Position numbers and translations under genes: made by a program. Shown one piece after another: positions 1 through 7,339 of a stretch of 64,000 bases of DNA (positions are counted from its first letter, which is position 1; each line of letters begins with the position of its first letter). The notes under the pieces are model-generated. The model made no database searches and was not told the origin of the DNA. It saw only the letters and a list, made by a program, of their open reading frames with translations. The stretch is from contig CP011806.1 in assembly GCA_001664505.1 (NCBI GenBank), positions 512,610 through 576,609 of the forward strand. The letters run 5' to 3'. Source of the stretch: Acidobacteria bacterium Mor1. Lineage in GTDB: Bacteria > Acidobacteriota > Polarisedimenticolia > Polarisedimenticolales > Polarisedimenticolaceae.

Positions 1-971
1 CGGGCGTCGGTGTTGGGCACGTAGATGTGTCCGTTGGCCGGGTTGATCGCCATGTTGAACAGGGTCGTGCCGAGCCCCGAGACCTCCTGGACGATGGTGT
101 TGGTCGCCGCGTCGATGACGAACAGGTCCTTGTCCGGAAGGCGGAAGGGCAGGCAGTGGTTCCAGTTCTGGCCGTCGGTGTCCTCGAAGGCCTGGGTCGC
201 CTCGTTCCACTGGACCACCAGGCCGGTGGGCGGAAGCTGGGGCGCCGGCGGATCGAGCAGCGGATCCGGGTTGCGATCGACGCCGGGCGGCATCGACGGG
301 TACGGATGCGGCGTACCGTCGCAGACCATGTGGTTGCGGCCCAGGGCGCTGAGCATGTTGTTGCGCAGGATCTGCGGGATGTCCTGGATGACCATGTCGT
401 TGACCACGGCGCTCTTGTTGCCGGAGTTCAACATCACCGCGTAGACCTTGGTGCCGTCGGGCGAGACCTGCAGGGTGCGGGTGTCCTGGTTGAACAGGTC
501 GATGCGCACGCTGGGCAGGTTCAGGTCGTTCAGGTCGAACACCTCGACGGCGTCCTCCTGGGAGACCGAGACGAACGCCTTGTTCTGGGCGAAGACCACG
601 TCGGTGGGCTCGTCCAGGGTGCGGATGTCGTCGGTGGCGATGCCGCTGACCACGTCCACGATGGCGATCGAGTCCGACAGGTGGTTTACCACCCACAACT
701 CGGTATTGGTGCGGAAGGTCAGCGAGATCGGCTCGAGGCCGGTACGGATCGAGTGAACGTGCTTAAGCGTGCCGTTCACCGGGCTGATCTCGTAGATCTC
801 GACCATCGCGTCCGGCGTGTTGATCGCCGCCAGGCGATCGCCGGCCGGGCTGACGGCGATGGGCTTGTTATGGCCCGTTTCGAAGTTGGTGTACGACTCA
901 TCGACGAACTGAGCGGAGGCCGTTCCGCCCAGTAACAGCGCGAGAGCCACCACGAGTAGCTTCTTGGTCAT
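1..971 (-). CDS. Secreted YVTN-type beta-propeller repeat protein (C-terminus cut off)
   Basis: About 323 codons are present and the 3' end lies outside the window. The start at 971 gives a clear signal peptide: MTKK, a hydrophobic run LLVVALALLLGG, then a TASA cleavage-type site. A GGGGGG-containing stretch about 10 nt upstream could be the ribosome binding site. The mature part shows repeated blade-like strings such as AVSPAGDRLAAIN, VSPDGTKVYAV and AINPANGHIYVPN, typical of YVTN/lactonase-like seven-bladed propellers. A proline-rich stretch near residue 230 interrupts the repeats. It is probably a periplasmic or exported binding protein; no catalytic residues can be assigned and the substrate is unknown. 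It is divergent from tyrS. Confidence 0.7.
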   Translation of the reverse strand, partial: MTKKLLVVALALLLGGTASAQFVDESYTNFETGHNKPIAVSPAGDRLAAINTPDAMVEIYEISPVNGTLKHVHSIRTGLEPISLTFRTNTELWVVNHLSDSIAIVDVVSGIATDDIRTLDEPTDVVFAQNKAFVSVSQEDAVEVFDLNDLNLPSVRIDLFNQDTRTLQVSPDGTKVYAVMLNSGNKSAVVNDMVIQDIPQILRNNMLSALGRNHMVCDGTPHPYPSMPPGVDRNPDPLLDPPAPQLPPTGLVVQWNEATQAFEDTDGQNWNHCLPFRLPDKDLFVIDAATNTIVQEVSGLGTTLFNMAINPANGHIYVPNTDA

Positions 972-1093
972 TCTGTGTCCCCCCTAGCCATGCCGCTAGG
1001 ACAATGCTGCCCGCGATGGCGAGCGCCGGAATCGACTCCGAATCCCCGACCGGAGTCGCAGAACGTGAAGAAAATACAGCTTTCACCCTGCCG

Positions 1094-1122
1094 TTGCACT
1101 CATTGTTTCACGATCGTATTCG
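1094..1122 (+). promoter_or_regulatory. Possible sigma-70 promoter for tyrS
   Basis: TTGCAC (1094-1099) and TATTCG (1117-1122) are separated by 17 nt in the 284-nt gap between the divergent propeller gene and tyrS. The hexamers are only fair matches. If used, the leader would be about 125 nt. No T-box-like structure is evident in it. Confidence 0.3.
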
Positions 1123-1255
1123 GAGTGTCCACCGGGGTATTGAAAGAATTTCCTGGTTGTCGAGGTAGCATTGGGCGGCTGTCCAGCGTTGTGGTCGCGG
1201 CAAGCCCGGCAAAAAAGGGAGGGCTGCTAGAATCCCGGCTTCCCGGGAGAGTGAA

Positions 1256-2494
1256 ATGAGCCAGGAATCCAAGTTTTTGCCGGTCGACGAGCAGATGGCG
1301 CTGCTGACCCGCGGCGTGGTCGATCTCACCACGGAAAAAGAGCTGCGGGCCAAGCTCGAACGGTCGTTCAAGAGCGGGAAGCCGCTGACGGTCAAGGTCG
1401 GTTTCGATCCCACGGCCCCGGACATCCACCTGGGACACACGGTGCTGCTGCGCAAGATGCGGCACTTCCAGGACTGCGGGCACCGGGTGATCTTCCTGAT
1501 CGGCGACTTCACCGGCATGATCGGGGATCCGACCGGACGCTCCAAGACCCGGCCGCCGCTGACTCCCGAGGACATCGCCCGCAACGCCGAGACCTACAAG
1601 AACCAGTGCTACAAGGTCCTCGACGAGGAGGCCACCGAGATTCGCTTCAACAACGAGTGGCTCGGGGCGCTGACGTCGGCGGAGTTCATCCGCCTGGCGG
1701 CCAGCTACAACGTGGCTCGCATGCTCGAGCGCAACGATTTCAAGAAGCGCTACAACGCCGGTCAGTCGATCTCACTCCACGAGTTCATGTACCCGCTGGC
1801 CCAGGCCTACGACTCGGTGGCCCTGGAAGCGGACGTTGAACTCGGCGGGACCGACCAGCTGTTCAACCTCAACGTCGGCCGGGACATCATGCCGGGCTAC
1901 GGTCTCGACCCGCAGGTCGTCCTGACCACGCCGCTGCTCGAGGGGCTCGACGGCGTCGAGAAGATGTCGAAGTCGCTGGGGAACTACATCGGCATCGAGG
2001 AGCCGCCGAAGGAGATCTTCGGCAAGATCATGTCGATCAGCGACGAGCTGATGTGGCGCTACTACGAGCTCTGCACCGACATCTCGCTGGAAGCCATCGA
2101 GAGCATGAAGCAGATGGCCGGGGAGGGGAAGCTCCATCCCAAGCGGGCCAAGGAAGGCCTGGCCATGCGGATCATCACCGACTTCCACGACGAGTCGGCG
2201 GCCGAGGCGGCGATGCAGGAGTTCCAGCGCATCTTCCAGCAGAAGGAACTGCCCGACGACATGCCCGAGGCGACCATCTCCATCGGAGACGGCACGGTTC
2301 ACCTTCCCGGGGCGTTGCTCGAACTCGGCTTCGTCAAGTCGAAGGGGGAGGCGGTGCGTCTGATCGCCCAGGGAGGCGTCAGCCTCGACGGGGAGCGGGT
2401 GCCCGCGGGGACGATCCATCTGACCGTCGGCAGCGGGGACACCCACGTGGTCAAGGTCGGCAAGCGCCGCTTCGCCCGGGTCACCTTCAAGTAG
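1256..2494 (+). CDS. tyrS: Tyrosyl-tRNA synthetase
   Basis: This 412-residue protein charges tRNA-Tyr with tyrosine in the cytoplasm. The class I signatures are both visible: HLGH at residues 58-61 (HIGH motif) and KMSKS at 236-240. The tyrosine-pocket and tRNA regions in between are intact (for example GGTDQLFNL near 198). The C-terminal ~70 residues look like an S4 RNA-binding domain. The length is normal for the family. The ATG at 1256 is preceded by GGGAGAG. The gene stands alone between divergent and convergent neighbours, so it is probably monocistronic. Confidence 0.97.
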   Translation: MSQESKFLPVDEQMALLTRGVVDLTTEKELRAKLERSFKSGKPLTVKVGFDPTAPDIHLGHTVLLRKMRHFQDCGHRVIFLIGDFTGMIGDPTGRSKTRPPLTPEDIARNAETYKNQCYKVLDEEATEIRFNNEWLGALTSAEFIRLAASYNVARMLERNDFKKRYNAGQSISLHEFMYPLAQAYDSVALEADVELGGTDQLFNLNVGRDIMPGYGLDPQVVLTTPLLEGLDGVEKMSKSLGNYIGIEEPPKEIFGKIMSISDELMWRYYELCTDISLEAIESMKQMAGEGKLHPKRAKEGLAMRIITDFHDESAAEAAMQEFQRIFQQKELPDDMPEATISIGDGTVHLPGALLELGFVKSKGEAVRLIAQGGVSLDGERVPAGTIHLTVGSGDTHVVKVGKRRFARVTFK

Positions 2495-2517
2495 CCCGTG
2501 GCCCGCTTCGGCGGCGG

Positions 2518-4554
2518 CTAGATCGACTCTCGCACCTTGCAGGCCGACGGTGCCGAGGAGGGCCGGATCGCACCGCTGGTGCTGTAGCCGTAGTGCCCCT
2601 CATAGTCGGCGGTCATCGGCGCCACCAGGAAGAACCGGTCCCCGCTCTGGGGCCAGACCAGCTCGGTGAGGTCGGCGCCGGCGGAGCAGTCCGCCGGGCC
2701 GTGGTCGAAGCTTCCGCTGCGCAGGGTGTCGAGGCTGCCCTCGTAGATCGCGTAGTCGACGGCATCGCCGGAGCCGGAGGCGCCCCAGTCGATGCGGAGC
2801 GCTCCCGACGGGTCCTTGTCTACCAGCACCGTGCCTGCGGGGACGGAACCCGCCACCGGCGCCGGCGGCTGGATCAGGTCGAAGGAGGCGGACACCGACC
2901 CGCTGCAGGCGGTGGGGAACGGATCGGGGGTCGGCTGGATCAGGTTATGGCGCACGACCCGGACCAGCACGTCGCTGGCGCCGGTGCCCGGTGTGAGCCA
3001 GCCGTAGTGGCCGTCGTTGGGTTCGCCGCTACGGATCGTCGTCCAGTTGGTGCCTCCGTCGGTGGATAGCTCCAGGTCGACGTGGCCGTCGTCTCCACTG
3101 GACTCGCTGCTGCTGGTCCACTGGATCGCCACGGCTGTGCCGGTCTCGATGTCGTTGCCGGTCGGCGAGGTCAGGCTCAGGGTGTGGGGATAGAAGCAGT
3201 GGGCGATGTCCCGGTCGTCGTCGCCCAGCCGCGGCCCACGGTTGCCGTAGAAAGAGGCGCGCATGATCGCGTCCGGGGTGGTCGAGTGGCCGAAGCCGAG
3301 GGCGTGGCCCAGCTCATGGGTCGCCACCTCGGCCAGGTTGTCCGGGTTGGCCAGCAGGCACTCGAAGCTGTTGTTGAAGATCACGTAGCCGGTCAGGATC
3401 GGGTAGAACTCCGCGCCGTTGACCGTGCTCTGGGGCACCGTGGAGCGGTAGTAGCCACCCCAGGCGATGGTGCCGCTGCACCCGCTCGGGTCGGGGACCT
3501 CGCCGTAGGGGTCGTCGAACAGCACGATGTTGACCCCGGAGTAGGACTGGGTCGGTCCCTGGGCGAAGTTCGTCCGATAGTCGTAGGCGGTGTTTCCCGG
3601 GGCGAGGAGCACCCGGGCCTCGGGAACGTCGTTCCAGGCGTCCATGCCGCGCTGGATCTCCGCCACGGCCGCCGCGGCGTTCCCCAGCGGGTTGCCGCTC
3701 GGGTCGATGTTGAACTGGACGGCGGTGCCGCTGTCGCTGGCGTACCAGCGGCTGGGGCTGCCGAGCGGGGTGAAGGCCGCCTGGACCTCTCCTTCGCGGA
3801 CCGTCGATGCCAGGGTGTCCCGCACCAGGCGCGGGTGCTCCGGCGGGCGCCGCTCCCAACGATGGGTCGGTGCACGATCCACCGAGCCGTGGCCCAGGGG
3901 GATGGGCCGCAGGCGATCGATGCCCGGTCCGGGGACGCCTGCGCTGACCGAGATCAGATCGTTCCACGAGATCCGGTCGACGCTGCCGTCTCCGTGGTCA
4001 TGCCGGCCGTGGAACGGCTGGGGCACCGCACCGATCATGTGGCCGGCCATGATCCGCTCGCCGACCCGGTGCCCGTGGTCGTCCAGCCGCTGGTGGAAGT
4101 TGCCCTGGAAGGCGCCGACCGTGCGCAGAGCGCCGTCGTCGGCGGGCTCGAGAAAGGCGAAGACCCGCTCGCCGGAACGATAGACCGGGCTGCCCTCGAC
4201 CACATGTTCCACGGTGCCGAAGCGTCCGCCGGACTCCCGCAGGACGACCTCGCTCAGATCCGACGGGCCCCGGTGCACGATCTCGATCGAGAGGGTCACG
4301 TAGGTCGCGATCCGTCCGGTCTCCGGGTCCATCGCCGACTCCACCGCGGTCGGGGTGCCCTCGACGATCAGGGTCGCCCGGGAGGCCAGGGCCTCGGGCG
4401 GCATATAGACAGAGGTCAGTCCGAAGGCGTCGGTGGCCAGGCCGGCCACGATCGTGAACCAGATCGCCGCCAGCCACGGGGTGGCGGCCAGCAGGCGTCG
4501 GACCGGGTGGGGCGCGGCGAGGGCACGGGCCCGTGTGTGTCTCGTTCGTTGCAT
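2518..4554 (-). CDS. Secreted metzincin-type zinc metalloprotease with Ig-like tail
   Basis: The start at 4554 is preferred over an upstream ATG at 4602 because GGAGAG lies 6 nt before it; it gives 678 residues. An Arg-rich N-terminus followed by a hydrophobic segment (residues ~21-44) forms a signal peptide or anchor. Residues 413-423 read HELGHALGFGH, the full metzincin zinc site HExxHxxGxxH, and AIMRAS around 431 is a plausible Met-turn. An N-terminal ~200-residue region of unknown fold precedes the catalytic domain. A C-terminal ~230-residue region contains Ig/fibronectin-like strands (SPTGNDIETGTAVAIQWTS). It is likely an exported matrixin/M10-like protease; substrate unknown. It is convergent with tyrS. 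Confidence 0.8.
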   Translation of the reverse strand: MQRTRHTRARALAAPHPVRRLLAATPWLAAIWFTIVAGLATDAFGLTSVYMPPEALASRATLIVEGTPTAVESAMDPETGRIATYVTLSIEIVHRGPSDLSEVVLRESGGRFGTVEHVVEGSPVYRSGERVFAFLEPADDGALRTVGAFQGNFHQRLDDHGHRVGERIMAGHMIGAVPQPFHGRHDHGDGSVDRISWNDLISVSAGVPGPGIDRLRPIPLGHGSVDRAPTHRWERRPPEHPRLVRDTLASTVREGEVQAAFTPLGSPSRWYASDSGTAVQFNIDPSGNPLGNAAAAVAEIQRGMDAWNDVPEARVLLAPGNTAYDYRTNFAQGPTQSYSGVNIVLFDDPYGEVPDPSGCSGTIAWGGYYRSTVPQSTVNGAEFYPILTGYVIFNNSFECLLANPDNLAEVATHELGHALGFGHSTTPDAIMRASFYGNRGPRLGDDDRDIAHCFYPHTLSLTSPTGNDIETGTAVAIQWTSSSESSGDDGHVDLELSTDGGTNWTTIRSGEPNDGHYGWLTPGTGASDVLVRVVRHNLIQPTPDPFPTACSGSVSASFDLIQPPAPVAGSVPAGTVLVDKDPSGALRIDWGASGSGDAVDYAIYEGSLDTLRSGSFDHGPADCSAGADLTELVWPQSGDRFFLVAPMTADYEGHYGYSTSGAIRPSSAPSACKVRESI

Positions 4555-4655
4555 CGGGGTCTCTCCACGATCCAACGTCGCCCGCAAACCCGCCGGTTTC
4601 AACAGCCTCAGGGAGTTATCCGGGGGTTCTTCAATCGCGGCCGGGTCTATCCGCT

Positions 4656-4680
4656 CTTGTCCGGTTTGTCGGCGGACAAG
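4656..4680. repeat. Inverted repeat CTTGTCCG-N9-CGGACAAG
   Basis: Perfect 8-bp arms (4656-4663 and 4673-4680) lie in the 257-nt divergent gap between the metzincin gene and threonine synthase. The position suits an operator or an RNA hairpin. No T-run follows, so it is not a classical terminator. Confidence 0.45.
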
Positions 4681-4811
4681 CTGTCGGCGTTGGCTGCCGG
4701 AGGAGAGGCGGAGGCCTCGGGAATGACGGAATCGGAATCGTTCCGAAGGGTGGTGGGAGGCTGCTAGTCTGGGGGTGCCCGACCGTGAATCGCGGCCGGA
4801 CAGGAGGTTCG

Positions 4812-6008
4812 ATGTCCACGGAAACCGGCATCCCGGGACTCTCGAAGCTGGAGTGGCTCGAGTGTTCCAACTGCAGCGCCGCGTTCGATGCCCGGCAGCT
4901 GATCGGGCTCTGCGATCGGTGCGGCGGCGTGTTGCTGGCTCGCTACCGGCTCGACGAGGCCTCGCGGACCCTGTCGCCGGCCACGATCCGCAACCGCAAC
5001 CCGAATCTATGGCGCTACGCCGAGGTGCTGCCCGGGTCCGACGACCCGGTCAGTCTCGGCGAGGGCATGACCCCGCTGCTGCGTGCCGGCTTCCTGGCCG
5101 AGGATCTGGGCCTGCCCCATCTCTACATCAAGGATGAATCCCGCAACCCGACCGGCTCGTTCAAGGCCCGGGGGATGACCACCGCGGTGACCATGGCCCG
5201 TCAACTGGGTGCACGAAGAGTGGCGCTGCCCTCTGCGGGTAATGCCGGCGGGGCGGCGGCCGCCTACGCCGCGGCAGCCGGGCTCGGTGTCGACCTGTTC
5301 CTACCCATCGAGACCCCCGAGCCTTTCCGTCTCGAGGCGGTGGTCCACGGCGCCCGGGTGCACCTGTTGGAGGGGGACATCGCCGAGTGCGGGGCCTACA
5401 TGCGGACCCTCGATGAGGACTGGTGGGATCTTTCGACCCTGCGGGAGCCCTACCGGCTCGAAGGCAAGAAGACCATGGGCTACGAGTTGGCCGAGCAGTT
5501 TGGCTGGGATCTGCCCGAGGTGGTGATCTATCCCACCGGGGGTGGCACCGGCCTCGTCGGCATGTGGAAGGCCTTCGAGGAAATGGAGCAGCTCGAGCTG
5601 ATCTCCCCGGGAAGGCGCCCCAGGATGGTGGTGGTTCAGGCCGAGGGCTGCGCGCCGATCGTGCGGGCCTTCGACGAGGACAAACCCAAGGCCCGGGCCT
5701 GGGAAGATCCGGTCACCTACGCCAGCGGCCTGCGGGTGCCCGCCGCCATCGGCGACCGGCTGATCCTGCGGGCGGTGCGGGAGTCCGGCGGGACGGCGCT
5801 TGCGGTCAGCGATGCCCAGATGGCCGAAGAGCAGCTGGTCATGTCCCGGACCGAGGGGATCTTCGCCGCCCCCGAGGGAGGGGCGACCCTGGCCGCCGCC
5901 CGGCGGCTGGTGGAAAGCGGCTTCATACGCCCCGAGGACCGGGTCGTGCTGTTCAATACCGGGACCGGGCTCAAGTACCCGGATATTCCCGGGTTGAAGG
6001 TTCCCTGA
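4812..6008 (+). CDS. thrC: Threonine synthase
   Basis: PLP-dependent conversion of O-phosphohomoserine to threonine. The protein has 398 residues. Four cysteines at 18, 21, 34 and 37 form an N-terminal zinc-ribbon typical of the archaeal/actinobacterial-type enzyme. NPTGSFKARG places the PLP lysine at K118, and SAGNAGGAAA and PTGGGTGLVG follow as cofactor loops. The ATG at 4812 is preceded by AGGAGG at 4 nt; an in-frame extension upstream has no family similarity. FolB follows after 30 nt, so transcription may continue into the pterin genes. Alternatives such as diaminopropionate lyase or threonine dehydratase fit less well because of the zinc-ribbon. Confidence 0.93.
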   Translation: MSTETGIPGLSKLEWLECSNCSAAFDARQLIGLCDRCGGVLLARYRLDEASRTLSPATIRNRNPNLWRYAEVLPGSDDPVSLGEGMTPLLRAGFLAEDLGLPHLYIKDESRNPTGSFKARGMTTAVTMARQLGARRVALPSAGNAGGAAAAYAAAAGLGVDLFLPIETPEPFRLEAVVHGARVHLLEGDIAECGAYMRTLDEDWWDLSTLREPYRLEGKKTMGYELAEQFGWDLPEVVIYPTGGGTGLVGMWKAFEEMEQLELISPGRRPRMVVVQAEGCAPIVRAFDEDKPKARAWEDPVTYASGLRVPAAIGDRLILRAVRESGGTALAVSDAQMAEEQLVMSRTEGIFAAPEGGATLAAARRLVESGFIRPEDRVVLFNTGTGLKYPDIPGLKVP

Positions 6009-6038
6009 GGAACCCATAGACTGCGGCTTGCTTTCGAG

Positions 6039-6416
6039 GTGCCGGTGCAGGACCGCATATTCGTCGAGGGAATCAAGTTTCACGGCTTTCACGGGCTGAC
6101 CCGGCCCGAGCGTGAAATGGGCGTACGTCTGGCCGTCGACGTCAGTCTCTACATGAGCCTCGAGGCCTCCGGCCGCGACGACGACGTCAGCAAGACCCTG
6201 GATTACCGCAAGGTTCACCAGCGAGTGATGGAACTCGGCCAGGGCGAATCCCACAAGCTATTGGAATCTTTTGCCGTACGGGTGCTCGATGTGCTGATGG
6301 CCGAGTTTCCGGCGGAGCGCATCGACGTCAAGGTGCGCAAGGAGACTCCGGTACTCCACGGCATCGTCGATTCCGTCGGAGTCGAGCTCTGCCGCGAGAG
6401 GAAGCAGGGCGGGTGA
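6039..6416 (+). CDS. folB: Dihydroneopterin aldolase
   Basis: A 125-residue protein that cleaves 7,8-dihydroneopterin to 6-hydroxymethyl-dihydropterin in folate synthesis. Recognisable are the N-terminal IFVEGIKFHGFHG and the LDYRKVHQRV segment. Starts at GTG 6039 or GTG 6045 are both possible; the second has GAGGT just upstream. The stop overlaps the GTG of queD in GTGA (6413-6416), which indicates translational coupling. It is the first gene of a folB-queD-folE block. Confidence 0.9.
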   Translation: MPVQDRIFVEGIKFHGFHGLTRPEREMGVRLAVDVSLYMSLEASGRDDDVSKTLDYRKVHQRVMELGQGESHKLLESFAVRVLDVLMAEFPAERIDVKVRKETPVLHGIVDSVGVELCRERKQGG

Positions 6417-6760
6417 GGGTGCGCCGTCAGTTCGCTTTCGAGGCGGCTCACGAGCTCCCCAACCACCCGGGGAAGTGCCAGCGGCTCCACGGGCATTCGT
6501 TCAAGCTGGCGGTCACCGTCGAGCGGCCGGTGGATCCGGTCACCGGGATGTCCATGGATTTCGGCGACCTGAAAAAGGTCGTCAACGAGTGGGTGGTCGA
6601 CCGCCTCGATCATCGCTACATCAACGACTTCATCGAGCTTCCCACCGCCGAGAACATGGCGGTCTGGATCTGGAACGAGCTGGCGCCGCGGCTCGAGGGA
6701 CTCGAAGAGATCGAGTTGCACGAGACCGCCAAGTGTTCGGTGGTCTACCGGGGTGAGTGA
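6413..6760 (+). CDS. queD: 6-carboxy-5,6,7,8-tetrahydropterin synthase
   Basis: A 115-residue tunnelling-fold enzyme that converts dihydroneopterin triphosphate to 6-carboxytetrahydropterin for queuosine and 7-deazaguanine synthesis. Zinc ligands appear as AAHELP and HGHSF. The motif C-x3-HGH (GKCQRLHGHSF) has the catalytic Cys arrangement expected of QueD rather than the Glu variant of folate-salvaging PTPS-III. LHETAKCSVVY at the C-terminus is also typical. The GTG start overlaps folB by 4 nt and the end overlaps folE by 8 nt. QueC and QueE are not in the window. Confidence 0.9.
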   Translation: MRVRRQFAFEAAHELPNHPGKCQRLHGHSFKLAVTVERPVDPVTGMSMDFGDLKKVVNEWVVDRLDHRYINDFIELPTAENMAVWIWNELAPRLEGLEEIELHETAKCSVVYRGE

Positions 6761-7337
6761 GATGGATCGTGACGCCATGACCCGTGCCGTCCAGGCCTTC
6801 GTCGACGCCATCGGCGAGCGCTTCGAGGGAGACGACATGGAGAAGACCGCGGCCCGGGTAGCCAAGGCCTGGTCCGAGGACCTGTTGGCGGGCTACTCCG
6901 AGGACCCCGATGAGGCGTTGACCTGGGGAGATGCGCCGGCCCGGTCCGGGGTCGTCGCCGTGCGGGACATCAGCTTCGCCTCGATCTGCGTGCACCATCT
7001 GCTGCCGTTCTCCGGCCGCGCACACATCGCCTACCTGCCGAACGAGCGGCTGGCCGGGTTGAGCAAGATCGGGCGGGTCGTCGAGGCTCACGCCCGGCGT
7101 TTGCAGATTCAAGAGCGGCTGGCCGCCGAGGTCGTCGCGACCCTTGAACGGCGGCTCGAGCCCCGGGGCGTGGTTGCCCTGTTCGAAGCCGAACACACCT
7201 GCATGACCCTGCGGGGATGCCGCAAGGAGCAGAGCCGGATGATTACCGTCAATGCCTCGGGGGTGTACGAACAGGACGCCGCGGCCCGGCGCGAAGTGCT
7301 GGAACTGCTGCGCGGCCCTTCCGGGAGCGATCGCTAG
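6753..7337 (+). CDS. folE: GTP cyclohydrolase I
   Basis: Opens the GTP ring to give dihydroneopterin triphosphate, the shared precursor for FolB and QueD encoded just upstream. The 194-residue protein has the zinc/active-site signature ICVHHLLPFSGRAHIAY and a later HTCMTLRG corresponding to the family's C-M-x-M-RG segment; here the second Met is Leu and the following Val is Cys. The start is GTG 6753 (8-nt overlap with queD) or ATG 6762. The protein is somewhat short at the N-terminus, as in many bacterial type IA enzymes. Confidence 0.93.
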   Translation: MSEMDRDAMTRAVQAFVDAIGERFEGDDMEKTAARVAKAWSEDLLAGYSEDPDEALTWGDAPARSGVVAVRDISFASICVHHLLPFSGRAHIAYLPNERLAGLSKIGRVVEAHARRLQIQERLAAEVVATLERRLEPRGVVALFEAEHTCMTLRGCRKEQSRMITVNASGVYEQDAAARREVLELLRGPSGSDR

Positions 7338-7339
7338 GT

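Noticed and set aside
3082-4767. Long plus-strand frame opposite the metzincin gene
   Set aside because: The minus strand has a signal peptide, HExxHxxGxxH and a ribosome binding site; the plus frame shows only low-complexity Arg/Gly/Val sequence.
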